Assembly: GCF_014695915.1 (NCBI RefSeq) | Contig: NZ_JACJPF010000052.1 | Location: forward strand, 62,001 to 126,000 | Length of the DNA: 64,000 nt | Direction of reading: 5' to 3' | Origin: Trichocoleus sp. FACHB-40 | Lineage (GTDB): Bacteria; Cyanobacteriota; Cyanobacteriia; Cyanobacteriales; FACHB-T130 | Part shown: piece after piece, positions 1 to 8,400 of the stretch | Numbering within the stretch: the stretch's first letter is position 1 | How the letters are laid out: each line of letters begins with the position of its first letter | The notes under the pieces: generated by a model | Told to the model about the DNA's origin: nothing | The model's database searches: none | The model's input: the letters and a program-made list of their open reading frames with translations, nothing else | Program-made: the position numbers and the translations under genes

Positions 1-265
1 TATCCAAGAAGGCGGCAAAGAACGGACGCAGCCATACGAAGGTGTTGTTATCGCTAAAGGCGGTAGCAGCATAAACTCCACGATTACCGTGCGGAGAGTA
101 TTCCAAGGGGTAGGCGTTGAGCGAGTGTTTTTGCTTCATTCTCCAAGAATAGAAAACATCAAAATTATTCGCCGTGGTAAGGTGCGTCGTGCTAAACTGT
201 ATTACTTACGCGATCGCATTGGTAAAGCTACTAGGGTTAAACAACGGTTTGACCGCAACTCGTAG
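1..265 (+). CDS. rplS: 50S ribosomal protein L19, C-terminal part (cut by window edge)
   Basis: The reading frame is open from base 2 and ends at TAG 263-265. It encodes about 87 residues that match the end of L19: a [10 protein letters not shown] segment, then [28 protein letters not shown] split over the usual conserved block ([18 protein letters not shown] is clearly visible). L19 sits at the interface of the 30S and 50S subunits. The start lies outside the window. The rplS, tRNA-Trp, secE, nusG order is common in cyanobacteria and supports the call. Nothing looks abnormal in the visible part. Confidence 0.95.
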   Translation, partial: IQEGGKERTQPYEGVVIAKGGSSINSTITVRRVFQGVGVERVFLLHSPRIENIKIIRRGKVRRAKLYYLRDRIGKATRVKQRFDRNS

Positions 266-356
266 TTGAAATTGGAAAGGTGATTTCCGATTGATGCCAC
301 AAGGGGTTAAACTGGAAACTAGAGAAGTTTAGGCGATCGCTCTGGCTTCCACCTGT

Positions 357-429
357 GCGCTCTTAGTTCAGTTGGTAGAACGCAGGTCTCCAAAACCTGA
401 TGTCGGGGGTTCAAGTCCTCCAGGGCGCG
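357..429 (+). tRNA. trnW: tRNA-Trp (anticodon CCA)
   Basis: The 73-nt cloverleaf has acceptor arms GCGCTCT (357-363) and AGGGCGC (422-428) that pair with one G-U, with G429 as discriminator. The anticodon arm CAGGT-CTCCAAA-ACCTG gives anticodon CCA. The T arm contains GTTCAAGTC. The terminal CCA is not encoded. It lies between rplS and secE, where cyanobacteria often carry it. From 430 to 685 I see only the likely leader of secE and no other gene. Confidence 0.95.
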
Positions 430-685
430 CTCTCAGCACAAATCAGGACTGAGGACTGAGTAAAAAAGTGAAAAACTCAAGACCTTAGTTACAAAGCTCT
501 GCCCGAAGGGATCTTTAGGGTTGGATAGCCAGCCTCAAAGATATAAACTTTCGGGTAGACTTATGTTGTGTGGGTAGTCATTCTCGTTTCAAGTTGAAAC
601 ATTGAAAGGTTATAACAACATTTCAACCGTTAAAACGTTCAAACGCCAAGGGACAACCTACATCTGAATTCACGGGAGAGATAGT

Positions 686-910
686 GTGGCAAAGAAAAAC
701 GAACCAGAAAGCACAGAAAAAAATCCTGGGTTTAACGTATCGAACTTTGTTCAGGAAACCAAAGAAGAACTGAACAAAGTTGTCTGGCCCAGTCGGCAGC
801 AGTTGATCAGCGAATCTGCGGCTGTGCTGCTAATGGTGACTCTTTCGGCGACTATGATTTATCTTTTCGACGGTTTGTTTGCATGGGCAGCAAAGCAGGT
901 GTTCGGATGA
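686..910 (+). CDS. secE: Preprotein translocase subunit SecE
   Basis: This 74-residue protein is the short, single-membrane-span form of SecE found in most bacteria. It helps hold the SecYEG channel together in the plasma or thylakoid membrane. The conserved amphipathic segment ETKEELNKVVWPSRQQL (about residues 25-41) precedes one hydrophobic helix (about 45-65). The start is GTG at 686, preceded by a GGGAGAG-like ribosome binding site. The stop overlaps the likely nusG start by four bases (ATGA at 907-910), so the two are translationally coupled as in many bacteria. Confidence 0.95.
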   Translation: MAKKNEPESTEKNPGFNVSNFVQETKEELNKVVWPSRQQLISESAAVLLMVTLSATMIYLFDGLFAWAAKQVFG

Positions 911-1566
911 GTTATGCAGCGGACGACGATACACAAGATTTCGAGCAACGAGAAGAAAGCTCCAATGCGCCTGTAAAGTCTAGATGGTATGCTGTTCAGG
1001 TTGCCTCTGGATGTGAAAAGCGTGTCAAGACAAACCTGGAACAGCGCATTCAAACCCTGGATGTCGCAGAGCGAATTTTACAGGTAGAGATACCTCAAAC
1101 CCCTACCGTAAAAACGCTCAAAGATGGCAGTCGCAAAACCTCGGAAGAAAAAGTTTTTCCAGGTTATGTGCTAGTCCGGATGCGACTAGTTCCCGGACAA
1201 GATGGTGAACTGGAGATGGACGACGAAGCTTGGCAAGTCGTCAAAAATACTCCAAACGTAATCAACTTTGTCGGGGCAGAACAAAAACGCCGCTACGGAA
1301 GAGGGCGCGGACACGTAAAACCGTTGCCGCTGAGTTTCTCGGAAGTGGAACGGATCTTTAAACAAACCACCGAACAGGCACCAGTAGTCAAAACTTATCT
1401 GGCTAATGGAGATAAAATTATCGTCCTTTCTGGCGCGTTTAAAGATTTTGAAGGCGAGGTAATTGAAGTCAGCCCAGAACGGAGCAAGCTGAAGGCGTTA
1501 CTATCGATTTTTGGACGCAATACGCCAGTAGAATTGGAGTTTAATCAGGTTCAGAAACAAGGCTAA
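907..1566 (+). CDS. nusG: Transcription termination/antitermination factor NusG
   Basis: The NusG family protein binds RNA polymerase and controls pausing, Rho action and coupling to ribosomes. The NGN domain is seen from RWYAVQVASGCEKRVKTNLE through FPGYVLVRM. A C-terminal KOW motif follows in GDKIIVLSGAFKDFEGEVIE. I place the start at ATG 907, giving 219 aa, because it overlaps the secE stop by four bases. The frame also has an ATG at 883, but that lies inside secE. The acidic N-terminal stretch before the NGN domain (about 25 residues) is usual in cyanobacteria. The next gene, rplK, starts 10 bases after the stop, so secE-nusG-rplK form one unit. Confidence 0.95.
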   Translation: MSYAADDDTQDFEQREESSNAPVKSRWYAVQVASGCEKRVKTNLEQRIQTLDVAERILQVEIPQTPTVKTLKDGSRKTSEEKVFPGYVLVRMRLVPGQDGELEMDDEAWQVVKNTPNVINFVGAEQKRRYGRGRGHVKPLPLSFSEVERIFKQTTEQAPVVKTYLANGDKIIVLSGAFKDFEGEVIEVSPERSKLKALLSIFGRNTPVELEFNQVQKQG

Positions 1567-1575
1567 ACAGTCAAG

Positions 1576-2001
1576 ATGGCAAAGAAAGTTGTTGCGGTCA
1601 TAAAACTAGCTCTAAATGCTGGGAAAGCTAACCCCGCCCCTCCGGTGGGGCCGGCTCTAGGTCAGCACGGTGTAAACATCATGGCGTTTTGCAAAGAGTA
1701 CAACGCCAAAACATCTGACCAAGCGGGAATGGTGATTCCAGCAGAAATTTCAGTCTATGAAGACCGCAGTTTTACGTTTATTCTCAAGACACCACCAGCA
1801 TCAGTTTTGATTCGCAAGGCAGCTGGCATTGAGCGCGGCTCTAACGAACCAAATCGGAAAAAAGTGGGGTCAATTACACGGGGGCAACTGCAAGAAATTG
1901 CCCAAACCAAACTACCTGACATCAATGCCAACGACATTGATGCGGCAATGAAAATTGTCGAAGGAACGGCTCGAAATATGGGCGTGACAATTTCGGATTA
2001 G
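1576..2001 (+). CDS. rplK: 50S ribosomal protein L11
   Basis: The 141-residue length is standard for L11, which forms the GTPase-associated centre with 23S rRNA and L10/L12. The N-terminal domain has the diagnostic [18 protein letters not shown]. The RNA-binding C-terminal domain contains [15 protein letters not shown] and ends [10 protein letters not shown]. It starts 10 bases after nusG and is followed by a 150-base spacer before rplA. That spacer (2002-2151) contains the near-direct repeats GTTGTAAGGTTGTAAGGTTG and two TTAAAACGTT-like blocks but no open gene. Confidence 0.97.
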   Translation: MAKKVVAVIKLALNAGKANPAPPVGPALGQHGVNIMAFCKEYNAKTSDQAGMVIPAEISVYEDRSFTFILKTPPASVLIRKAAGIERGSNEPNRKKVGSITRGQLQEIAQTKLPDINANDIDAAMKIVEGTARNMGVTISD

Positions 2002-2151
2002 TCACTGAACGTTAAAACGTTGTCAAGTTGTAAGGTTGTAAGGTTGTAAAAACTTGACAATTTTAAAACGTTAAAACGCCGAAGGACAACGGACAAACAA
2101 CACTTTATCGGGGGAGAGGCGACACCTCGTTAGTGACCCCAGGAGAGAAAT

Positions 2152-2868
2152 ATGACAAAGAAACTATCTCGCAGACTTCAAGAACTGCAAAAGAAAGTTG
2201 AAGATCGAGTCTACCAACCGATAGATGCTCTAAACCTGTTAAAAGAGACAGCAACAGCAAAATTTTCCGAATCAGCTGAGGCACATATCCGGTTAGGAAT
2301 TGACCCCAAGTATACCGACCAACAACTGCGAACCACGGTGGCTCTGCCTAAAGGAACTGGACAGACAATTCGAGTCGCTGTAATCGCTCGTGGGGAGAAG
2401 GTACAAGAAGCAAGTGCTAACGGTGCGGATATCGCCGGGTCTGAAGAGCTGATCGATGAAATCCAAAAAGGTATGATGGATTTCGACCTGCTGCTGGCAA
2501 CCCCGGATATGATGCCACAGGTAGCAAAACTGGGGCGTATGCTAGGCCCACGGGGTTTGATGCCTAACCCCAAAGGGGGGACGGTGACATTTGATTTGGC
2601 GGGTGCGATCGCAGAGTTTAAAGCTGGTAAGCTAGAATTCAGAGCAGACCGCACTGGCATCGTTCACGTTATGTTTGGCAAAGCTGCCTTCCCAACTGAC
2701 GACTTGCTGGTGAATCTGAAAGCATTGCAGGAAACGATTGACCGCAACCGTCCAACCGGAGCCAAAGGTCGCTACTGGCGCACGATGTACGTATCGGCGA
2801 CAATGGGGCCATCAATTCAACTTGACATCAACGCTCTGCGCGATTTTAAGTTCGGTGATGCTGCCTAA
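2152..2868 (+). CDS. rplA: 50S ribosomal protein L1
   Basis: The 238-aa protein matches full-length bacterial L1, which binds 23S rRNA at the L1 stalk and represses its own operon in many bacteria. The family signature is present around [20 protein letters not shown] with the following KGGTVT. The start ATG 2152 has a good CAGGAGAGAAAT ribosome binding site. It lies downstream of rplK after a 150-base spacer and upstream of the L10 leader, the usual L11-L1-L10-L12 order. Confidence 0.97.
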   Translation: MTKKLSRRLQELQKKVEDRVYQPIDALNLLKETATAKFSESAEAHIRLGIDPKYTDQQLRTTVALPKGTGQTIRVAVIARGEKVQEASANGADIAGSEELIDEIQKGMMDFDLLLATPDMMPQVAKLGRMLGPRGLMPNPKGGTVTFDLAGAIAEFKAGKLEFRADRTGIVHVMFGKAAFPTDDLLVNLKALQETIDRNRPTGAKGRYWRTMYVSATMGPSIQLDINALRDFKFGDAA

Positions 2869-3175
2869 AATTTAGATTTCCTAGGGTGGGCTTCTTCCCA
2901 GCCTAGGAAAGGAAGGATACAAGGAGAAAGATTTCAAGATTTAAGCCCAATAAACTGAATAAGTACGCGCCGGAGACAGCAGGAGCGATCATATGCTTAA
3001 TTTCCTGCTTAGGTTTGCGCCTTTATCGCATCAAGTATCAATCTTCTAGCCGCAAGTAGCATGGCAGAAGTGATATTAAAGATGCGATCGCTCCTACCCC
3101 GGCTTTACCACTGGGGTTTTTTATTGGGCTTTTGAAAGTTTGGCATTCTGCACTTAGTAAGGAGGTGAAACATAG
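2869..3175 (+). promoter_or_regulatory. L10 leader region (rplJ 5' untranslated region) with attenuator-like hairpins
   Basis: This 307-base spacer between rplA and rplJ contains no gene. A strong stem, CCTAGG...CCTAGG, lies at about 2879-2906. A terminator-like hairpin at 3096-3123 has stem ACCCC/GGGGT followed by six Ts. A strong ribosome binding site TAAGGAGGTG sits at 3158-3167. In bacteria the L10(L12) complex binds a structured leader here to control its own synthesis. The terminator inside the leader suggests transcription attenuation in addition to translational repression. The exact L10-binding kink-turn is not demonstrated. Confidence 0.6.
3096..3123 (+). terminator. Terminator/attenuator hairpin in the rplJ leader
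   Basis: The stem ACCCC (3096-3100) pairs with GGGGT (3113-3117), with additional possible pairing inside the 12-base loop. TTTTTT follows directly at 3117-3122. It lies 53 bases upstream of the rplJ start and downstream of rplA, so it can only act as an internal attenuator or as partial termination between rplA and rplJ. Confidence 0.55.
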
Positions 3176-3730
3176 ATGGGTAGATCGCCAGAAAATAAGC
3201 GCGAGATTGTCGCTGATCTCAAAGAAACTTTGGATCAGTCCAACTTGGCACTTGTGATTAACTACCAAGGGCTAACCGTTGCTGATATTACTGACTTGCG
3301 GCGGCGACTGCGCCCAAGTGGCTCAGTGTGCAAGGTGGCGAAAAACACCTTCATGCGAATTGCCGTGGACGGTAACGATACCTGGCAACCAATGACGGAA
3401 TTGCTCACTGGGTCTTCCGCCTTCCTGCTAGTAAAAGACGACTTGAGCGGCGCTATCAAAGCTTATCAAGACTTCCAAAAAGCCACCAAGAAGACAGAAC
3501 TTCGCGGCGGTGTCATGGAAGGTCGCTCTCTTAGTGAAGCTGATGTCAAGGCACTTGGTGACTTGCCCTCGAAGGAACAACTCATGGCGCAAATTGCTGG
3601 GGCGATCAATTCGTTGACAGCCAAGATTGCCATCGGTATCAACGAGGTTCCCGCTTCGCTGGCACGAGGTTTACAAGCGGTGTCCGACAAGCAAGAAGGT
3701 GGCAACGCCGAGGGCGATGCTGCTGCATAG
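3176..3730 (+). CDS. rplJ: 50S ribosomal protein L10
   Basis: The 184-aa L10 protein is the base of the ribosomal stalk. The N-terminal part (MGRSPENKREIVADLKETL, SNLALVINYQGLTVADITDLRR) binds rRNA and L11. The C-terminal helix (SLTAKIAIGINEVPASLARGL) is the docking site for L12 dimers. An alanine- and glycine-rich tail follows. The start is ATG 3176, nine bases after TAAGGAGGTG. It is followed after 80 bases by rplL. Confidence 0.96.
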   Translation: MGRSPENKREIVADLKETLDQSNLALVINYQGLTVADITDLRRRLRPSGSVCKVAKNTFMRIAVDGNDTWQPMTELLTGSSAFLLVKDDLSGAIKAYQDFQKATKKTELRGGVMEGRSLSEADVKALGDLPSKEQLMAQIAGAINSLTAKIAIGINEVPASLARGLQAVSDKQEGGNAEGDAAA

Positions 3731-3759
3731 ATGCCTGACGACTAAAGTCAAGGGCGAAG

Positions 3760-3781
3760 GAAGTCCGCCTGCGCGGACTTC
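3760..3781 (+). other. Perfect hairpin between rplJ and rplL
   Basis: Stem GAAGTCCGC (3760-3768) and GCGGACTTC (3773-3781) pair perfectly around a CTGC loop. Seven As follow on the plus strand, so it is not a plus-strand intrinsic terminator. A stem here in other bacteria serves as an RNA processing or stability element that lets rplL be expressed above rplJ; that role is inferred. The bases just before it, GACGACTAAAG and TCAAGGGCGAA, recur downstream of rplL. Confidence 0.5.
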
Positions 3782-3810
3782 AAAAAAATCAATTTTACTG
3801 GAGTTTATTC

Positions 3811-4209
3811 ATGTCTGCTACAACCGATCAAATTCTCGACCAACTCAAATCACTGACTCTATTGGAAGCTGCTGAACTCGTTAAGCAGATTGAAGAAGCC
3901 TTTGGCGTGAGTGCTGCTGCACCCGCTGGCGGCATGATGATGATGGCTGCTCCTGGTGCTGGTGGTGGTGCTGCTGCGGAAGCAGTGGAAGAGCAAACTG
4001 CGTTTGACGTGATTCTGGATGATGTTCCAGCTGATAAGAAGATTGCCATCCTCAAGGTTGTGCGGACTATCACTGGTCTGGGTTTGAAGGAAGCTAAGGA
4101 TTTAGTGGAATCCACTCCTAAGCCAGTTAAGGAAGGCGCTGCCAAGGAAGAAGCTGCTGATATCAAAAAGCAGCTGGAAGAAGCTGGCGCGAAGGCTACT
4201 GTTAAGTAA
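3811..4209 (+). CDS. rplL: 50S ribosomal protein L7/L12
   Basis: The 132-aa protein has the standard L12 layout. The N-terminal dimerisation helix contains [20 protein letters not shown]. An Ala/Gly/Met-rich hinge runs from about residue 36 to 62. The C-terminal factor-binding domain contains [20 protein letters not shown] and ends KATVK. L12 recruits translational GTPases to the ribosome. It ends the L11-L1-L10-L12 cluster. A terminator hairpin follows at 4415-4445. Confidence 0.97.
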   Translation: MSATTDQILDQLKSLTLLEAAELVKQIEEAFGVSAAAPAGGMMMMAAPGAGGGAAAEAVEEQTAFDVILDDVPADKKIAILKVVRTITGLGLKEAKDLVESTPKPVKEGAAKEEAADIKKQLEEAGAKATVK

Positions 4210-4230
4210 GATTTGCGTTCCACCCCATAA

Positions 4231-4400
4231 GCGCCGACGACTAAAGGATACTGTTGACGGCTTCCGGATAAGATTTCTCTCCTAATAGGGGAGGTTCCGG
4301 TTTCCGCAAGCCTTGTAAGGATTGCGGGGCCAGGGTTAGGTTGTTACGCCAACAGAATCCTGAAGTCAAGGGCGAACAAAAGAAGTCTTGCGTTGTGCGA
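4231..4400 (+). ncRNA. Possible structured RNA segment downstream of rplL
   Basis: This gene-free segment contains several stems close together. CTCTCCTAATAGGGGAG lies at about 4277-4293. A perfect stem, CCGCAAGCCTT pairing around GT with AAGGATTGCGG, lies at 4304-4327. GTTGTTACGCCAAC lies at about 4341-4354. It is bracketed by GACGACTAAAG and TCAAGGGCGAA, which are adjacent to each other in the rplJ-rplL spacer. It could be the rplL 3' untranslated region, a decayed repeat element or a small RNA. I do not recognise a known family. Confidence 0.3.
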
Positions 4401-4414
4401 GATTAATGACTCTC

Positions 4415-4445
4415 AAAGCCTGCAAAAGCAGGCTTTGTTTGTGTC
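4415..4445 (+). terminator. Intrinsic terminator of the ribosomal protein cluster
   Basis: A perfect 9-bp stem, AAAGCCTGC (4415-4423) and GCAGGCTTT (4428-4436), surrounds an AAAA loop and is followed by GTTTGTG. It lies about 200 bases after rplL and before the oppositely oriented DUF2141 gene, so it can serve as the end of the L10-L12 transcript. Confidence 0.7.
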
Positions 4446-4513
4446 ACCCCAAATAGCTGTAGTTTACGCAGATTTGGGACTTTGAGCTTCTAAATGACCC
4501 TATTGCTCTGTAT

Positions 4514-4990
4514 TTAACTATTGATCGAATATTTCATCATAATCTTGATATTGGTACTTTCTCCGGCAACAATTAACAGCGCTTCTCTATATTTGGCGGG
4601 TGCTGTGCCGACAAAGGGGTTATTAGAAAATCCAAATCCTTCTGCGGGAATACCTAAACTGTCTCGGTTTAGTTTTTTGTCTCCGTTCTGGTCGTGGTAT
4701 ACCGAGACAGCATAGCTGCCATATTTCAAGCCTCCTAACGTTACGGTAAGAGGACGTTTTGTTATTGGAAAACACTGTTTTTTAACAGCTTTTTCCGAAT
4801 CGCTGGGAAATCCTCTGCTACCAGAAAAAATATTGAGACAAACTTCGCCTTGTTGATTGCGTAAGCCTTCGATTTCAATATTAATCTTGCCTGTGTTCTG
4901 CGCGATCGCGTTCTGAGTCAGGGCGATGCAGCCTAAAACGGAAAGTACAAGGCCGCCAATCTTTATTTGATTTTTCATAACACTCCTCAA
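4514..4990 (-). CDS. DUF2141 family secreted protein
   Basis: This 158-residue protein has an N-terminal signal peptide (MKNQIKIGGLVLSVLGCIAL..QNAIAQ). The true start may be the second Met at 4978, four residues in, which gives a tidier signal. The mature part matches the DUF2141 pattern: IEGLRNQQGEVCLNIF near the start, then YGSYAVSVYHDQNGDKKLNRDSLGIPAEGFGFSNN in two blocks and a C-terminal beta strand. Family members are extracytoplasmic beta-sandwich proteins of unknown role. It is a single gene, convergent with rplL and followed by radA on the same strand. Confidence 0.75.
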   Translation of the reverse strand: MRSVMKNQIKIGGLVLSVLGCIALTQNAIAQNTGKINIEIEGLRNQQGEVCLNIFSGSRGFPSDSEKAVKKQCFPITKRPLTVTLGGLKYGSYAVSVYHDQNGDKKLNRDSLGIPAEGFGFSNNPFVGTAPAKYREALLIVAGESTNIKIMMKYSINS

Positions 4991-5056
4991 GTCATTAGTT
5001 AATCGCTAATTGAATTATGGCTTTTGAAGAATTAGCCATAATTCAACTAACATCTA

Positions 5057-6586
5057 TCAATCTTCATCTTCTTCCAGCATTTCTTCATCAGCATGATGTT
5101 GAGGCGGAATTGCGGCAATGATAGCATCTATCACTTTTGCCACCGGGATAATTTCTAAACCGAGTTCTGGGAACTTTTGCCCTTTGGGAACAATGGCTTT
5201 TTTAAAGCCCAATTTAGCTGCTTCTTTCAGCCGTAGTTCCATTTGGGAAACTGCTCGAACTTGTCCGCCTAAGCCGACTTCACCGATTAAAACGGTGCTG
5301 GGATCGACAATGCGATCGCGAAAAGAAGCAACCACTGCGATCGCCATTCCTAAATCTACCGCAGGTTCTTCTACATTCAGCCCTCCGGCAGATGCAACAT
5401 AAGCATCTAACTTAGATAAAGGTATGCCGACTCGTTTTTCCAAGACTGCCAAAATTTGCAGCAGTCGGTTATAGTCAACGCCAGTCGTAGAGCGCCGGGG
5501 AGAACTGTAGCTAGTGGGACTGACTAAGGCTTGTAACTCTACTACAATCGGGCGAGTTCCTTCGCAGGCGACTACCAAGGCTGTACCGGGAACTACTTCG
5601 TCACGGTTGCCTAAAAATAGCTCCGAGGGGTTAGAAACTTCTCGCAGTCCCCGGTCGATCATTTCAAAAACGCCGATTTCGTGAGTTGCACCAAAGCGGT
5701 TTTTTACTGAACGCAGGAGTCGGTGAGAAGCAAAGCGATCGCCCTCAAAATAGAGTACGGTGTCTACTAAGTGTTCCAAAACTTTTGGGCCTGCGATCGC
5801 ACCCTCCTTCGTTACGTGTCCCACAATCAACAGCGTGATATTCTCGCCTTTTGCCACCTTCATCAGCGCCGCAGTACATTCTCGCACCTGAGCCACTGAA
5901 CCAGCCGCAGAAGTCAGAGACGGTAAGTAAATGGTCTGAACGCTATCAATCACCGCCACATTCGGTCTTAGAGCTTCCAACTCCCTGATAATCTCTTCTA
6001 AATCCGTTTCCGCCAGCACATATAAATCCGCAGCCGCACCAGGGATCGATTTCACAGGAGCCTCTACAGATACAGTAGGCTCCACCTCGACAGATGCGCC
6101 ACCATTTTCTTCTTCATCCGGATTGGTGTTTGCGACACCCAAGCGAGAAGCCCGCAGCTTCACCTGTTGTCCCGACTCTTCCCCACAGACATATAGAATG
6201 CGATACCTCTGCGCCAGCTGATTCGCCGTTTGCAGCAGCAGCGTTGATTTACCAATCCCAGGATCGCCACCAATCAACACCAAAGAGCCAGGAACAATTC
6301 CCCCGCCCAGTACGCGATCTAATTCGTCATAGCCAGAACTCCATCGCTCCTGATGATTGTCGGTAATTTGCGCGAATGTCAGAGATGCTCTGGCCTGGGG
6401 GATTTTGGCGGCTGATTTGCCGTTGCGCTGCGAACTCTGCAAACCCCGACTGGGATGGGAAGCAGACTGTGGCAAGAACTGTTCTTCTAGAGAGTTGTAG
6501 GTGCCGCAGGAGGGACACCTGCCAAACCATTGTGAAGCTTCTGCCCCACATTCGTTGCAGACATAGTTGGTTTTAGGCTTTGCCAT
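5057..6586 (-). CDS. radA: DNA repair protein RadA
   Basis: The 509-aa protein has all RadA/Sms parts in order. A four-cysteine zinc finger (CNECG ... CPSCG, residues 10-27) comes first. A RecA-like ATPase follows with Walker A GGDPGIGKST at about 105-114. The RadA-specific KNRFG motif is at about 300. A Lon-protease-like C-terminal domain ends the protein. RadA drives branch migration of recombination intermediates. The cyanobacterial version is slightly longer than the E. coli one (460 aa), with an extra stretch after the Walker region around residues 150-180 (NPDEEENGGASVEVEPT). It is divergent from rpaB, with about 260 bases between them. Confidence 0.95.
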   Translation of the reverse strand: MAKPKTNYVCNECGAEASQWFGRCPSCGTYNSLEEQFLPQSASHPSRGLQSSQRNGKSAAKIPQARASLTFAQITDNHQERWSSGYDELDRVLGGGIVPGSLVLIGGDPGIGKSTLLLQTANQLAQRYRILYVCGEESGQQVKLRASRLGVANTNPDEEENGGASVEVEPTVSVEAPVKSIPGAAADLYVLAETDLEEIIRELEALRPNVAVIDSVQTIYLPSLTSAAGSVAQVRECTAALMKVAKGENITLLIVGHVTKEGAIAGPKVLEHLVDTVLYFEGDRFASHRLLRSVKNRFGATHEIGVFEMIDRGLREVSNPSELFLGNRDEVVPGTALVVACEGTRPIVVELQALVSPTSYSSPRRSTTGVDYNRLLQILAVLEKRVGIPLSKLDAYVASAGGLNVEEPAVDLGMAIAVVASFRDRIVDPSTVLIGEVGLGGQVRAVSQMELRLKEAAKLGFKKAIVPKGQKFPELGLEIIPVAKVIDAIIAAIPPQHHADEEMLEEDED

Positions 6587-6849
6587 TTTTAGGAACTATA
6601 GGCTACAGCTAGGAGCCAGGAAATAAAGTTGGTAGAGACCCAAATTTTGCCTCTGCCCAAAGTCTAACGTCCAAACTCAAATATTTATTGTTAAAGAATC
6701 TTAATATTACGTAATATTAAGAAAGTATGAAAAGCTGTAACAGTGCGAATTTCAGCCGTTACAAACTGACTAAATTGAATGATATCTTAATGTAATAGCA
6801 CTCAAATTTACGATTAGAAATCGGACTTAAGGAAGGAGCGTTCACGAGC

Positions 6850-7578
6850 TTGGAAAGCCATAAAGAAAAAATCCTGGTAGTTGACGACGAAGCCAGCATC
6901 CGCCGCATTCTGGAAACACGCCTTTCCATGATTGGCTACGATGTCGTGACTGCTGCCGATGGAGAAGAAGCACTGGATACCTTTCGCAATGCCGAGCCTG
7001 ACTTGGTAGTTTTGGACGTGATGATGCCAAAGCTCGATGGCTATGGCGTTTGTCAGGAATTGCGGAAGGAATCTGATGTGCCAATTATTATGCTAACTGC
7101 TTTAGGTGATGTTGCTGACCGCATCACTGGATTGGAGCTGGGAGCAGATGATTACGTTGTGAAGCCCTTTTCGCCAAAAGAGCTGGAAGCACGTATCCGT
7201 TCGGTGTTGCGACGAGTGGATAAAACTGGGGCAACTGGTATTCCTAGTTCTGGTGTCATCCATGTGGGGAATATCAAAATTGACACCAATAAGCGACAAG
7301 TTTACAAAGGCGATGAGCGAATTCGGCTGACCGGGATGGAGTTCAGCCTGCTGGAATTGTTAGTCAGCCGTTCTGGAGAGCCTTTTTCCCGTTCTGAGAT
7401 TTTGCAGGAGGTTTGGGGTTATACGCCAGAACGCCACGTAGATACTCGCGTGGTGGATGTACATATCTCGCGGTTGAGAGCTAAGTTGGAAGATGACCCC
7501 AGTAATCCGGAGTTGATTCTGACGGCACGAGGCACTGGCTATCTGTTCCAGCGAATCATTGAGCCAGATGAACTGTGA
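6850..7578 (+). CDS. rpaB: OmpR-type response regulator RpaB
   Basis: The 242-aa protein has a receiver domain with the acidic pair VDDEA, phospho-acceptor Asp in LVVLDVMMPKLDG (about residue 57) and conserved Lys in DDYVVKPFSPKE. It also has an OmpR winged-helix domain (YTPERHVDTRVVDVHISRLR). RpaB is an essential cyanobacterial regulator of high-light and photosystem genes, paired with the kinase NblS (Hik33). The sequence supports RpaB specifically over other OmpR regulators through its high overall match as I recall it, not by search. The start is TTG 6850 behind AAGGAAGGAG. The upstream 260 bases contain AT-rich direct copies of CTTAATATTACGTAATATTAAG, likely promoter elements. Confidence 0.9.
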   Translation: MESHKEKILVVDDEASIRRILETRLSMIGYDVVTAADGEEALDTFRNAEPDLVVLDVMMPKLDGYGVCQELRKESDVPIIMLTALGDVADRITGLELGADDYVVKPFSPKELEARIRSVLRRVDKTGATGIPSSGVIHVGNIKIDTNKRQVYKGDERIRLTGMEFSLLELLVSRSGEPFSRSEILQEVWGYTPERHVDTRVVDVHISRLRAKLEDDPSNPELILTARGTGYLFQRIIEPDEL

Positions 7579-7659
7579 ATTTGAAAAGTTGGAAAGTTGG
7601 AAAGTTGAAAGTTATTCAAACTTTTAACGCTTCAATTAACCTTCAACCCTTAAGCAAGT

Positions 7660-8331
7660 ATGGCTAAACCAGATCAAAATCAGGTTTTGCGGCAGCTGCC
7701 CATTGTTGTCGGTGGGTTGGCGAGCGTGCTGCTGCTGATTAACCGTTTGTTGACACCCCAGCTAACGGAATCCCAAGCTCGTTCCGATGCGCTGGGTGTG
7801 ATTATTAGTGCGTTGCTGATTTTGACGGGTTTATTATGGCAGCAGGTGCAGCCGCGATCGCCTGATGTTGTTGAACTGATCGGTAAGGAGGGGTTTGAAC
7901 TAGCGCCAGACTTGCCGGAAGCAGTGAAAACAGAGTTGGCTTGGGCTTCGCATCTGCTGCTGACCAATACGGTGACGCGATCGCTTGTCGTTTGGTACGA
8001 AGGACAAGTGCTATTGCGTCGGGGTATCTTGGGTGTCAACCCGGAAGTAAAACCGGGAGCGATTTTGCAGCGAGTGCTGGAAAAACAAAAGCCAGTTTAT
8101 CTAGTGTCGCTAAAGATATACCCTGGACAGATTGAATTTGACTATCTTCCAGAGAATACCCAAGGTGTAATCTGCCAGCCTATAGGCGATCGCGGTGTGC
8201 TGATTTTAGGTGCTAATGCTCCTCGGAGTTACACCAAGCAAGATGAAAACTGGATAGCTGGGATTGCCGAAAAATTAGATTTCACTCTCAGCTCTCATTT
8301 AGATAATGCTTATAAAGTCCCCAGCGAATAG
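7660..8331 (+). CDS. Cofactor assembly of complex C subunit B (CCB-type) protein
   Basis: The 223-aa protein carries two N-terminal membrane helices (LPIVVGGLASVLLLINRLLT and LGVIISALLILTGLLWQQV) and a soluble C-terminal part. This architecture belongs to the CCB2/CCB4 group needed in chloroplasts and cyanobacteria to attach the haem c(i) of cytochrome b6f. The assignment rests on recognition of the N-terminal pattern (RSDALGVIISALLILTGLLW). It lies 81 bases downstream of rpaB. Confidence 0.75.
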   Translation: MAKPDQNQVLRQLPIVVGGLASVLLLINRLLTPQLTESQARSDALGVIISALLILTGLLWQQVQPRSPDVVELIGKEGFELAPDLPEAVKTELAWASHLLLTNTVTRSLVVWYEGQVLLRRGILGVNPEVKPGAILQRVLEKQKPVYLVSLKIYPGQIEFDYLPENTQGVICQPIGDRGVLILGANAPRSYTKQDENWIAGIAEKLDFTLSSHLDNAYKVPSE

Positions 8332-8400
8332 AATTCGCGGCTATACCAGGCATCTTTATAAACACCCTTCTTAAAAAATGTCGCAACCCCTGGAATTAAA

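Noticed and set aside
883-906. Upstream ATG for nusG at 883
   Set aside because: It lies inside secE. The ATG at 907 overlapping the secE stop is the usual coupled arrangement.
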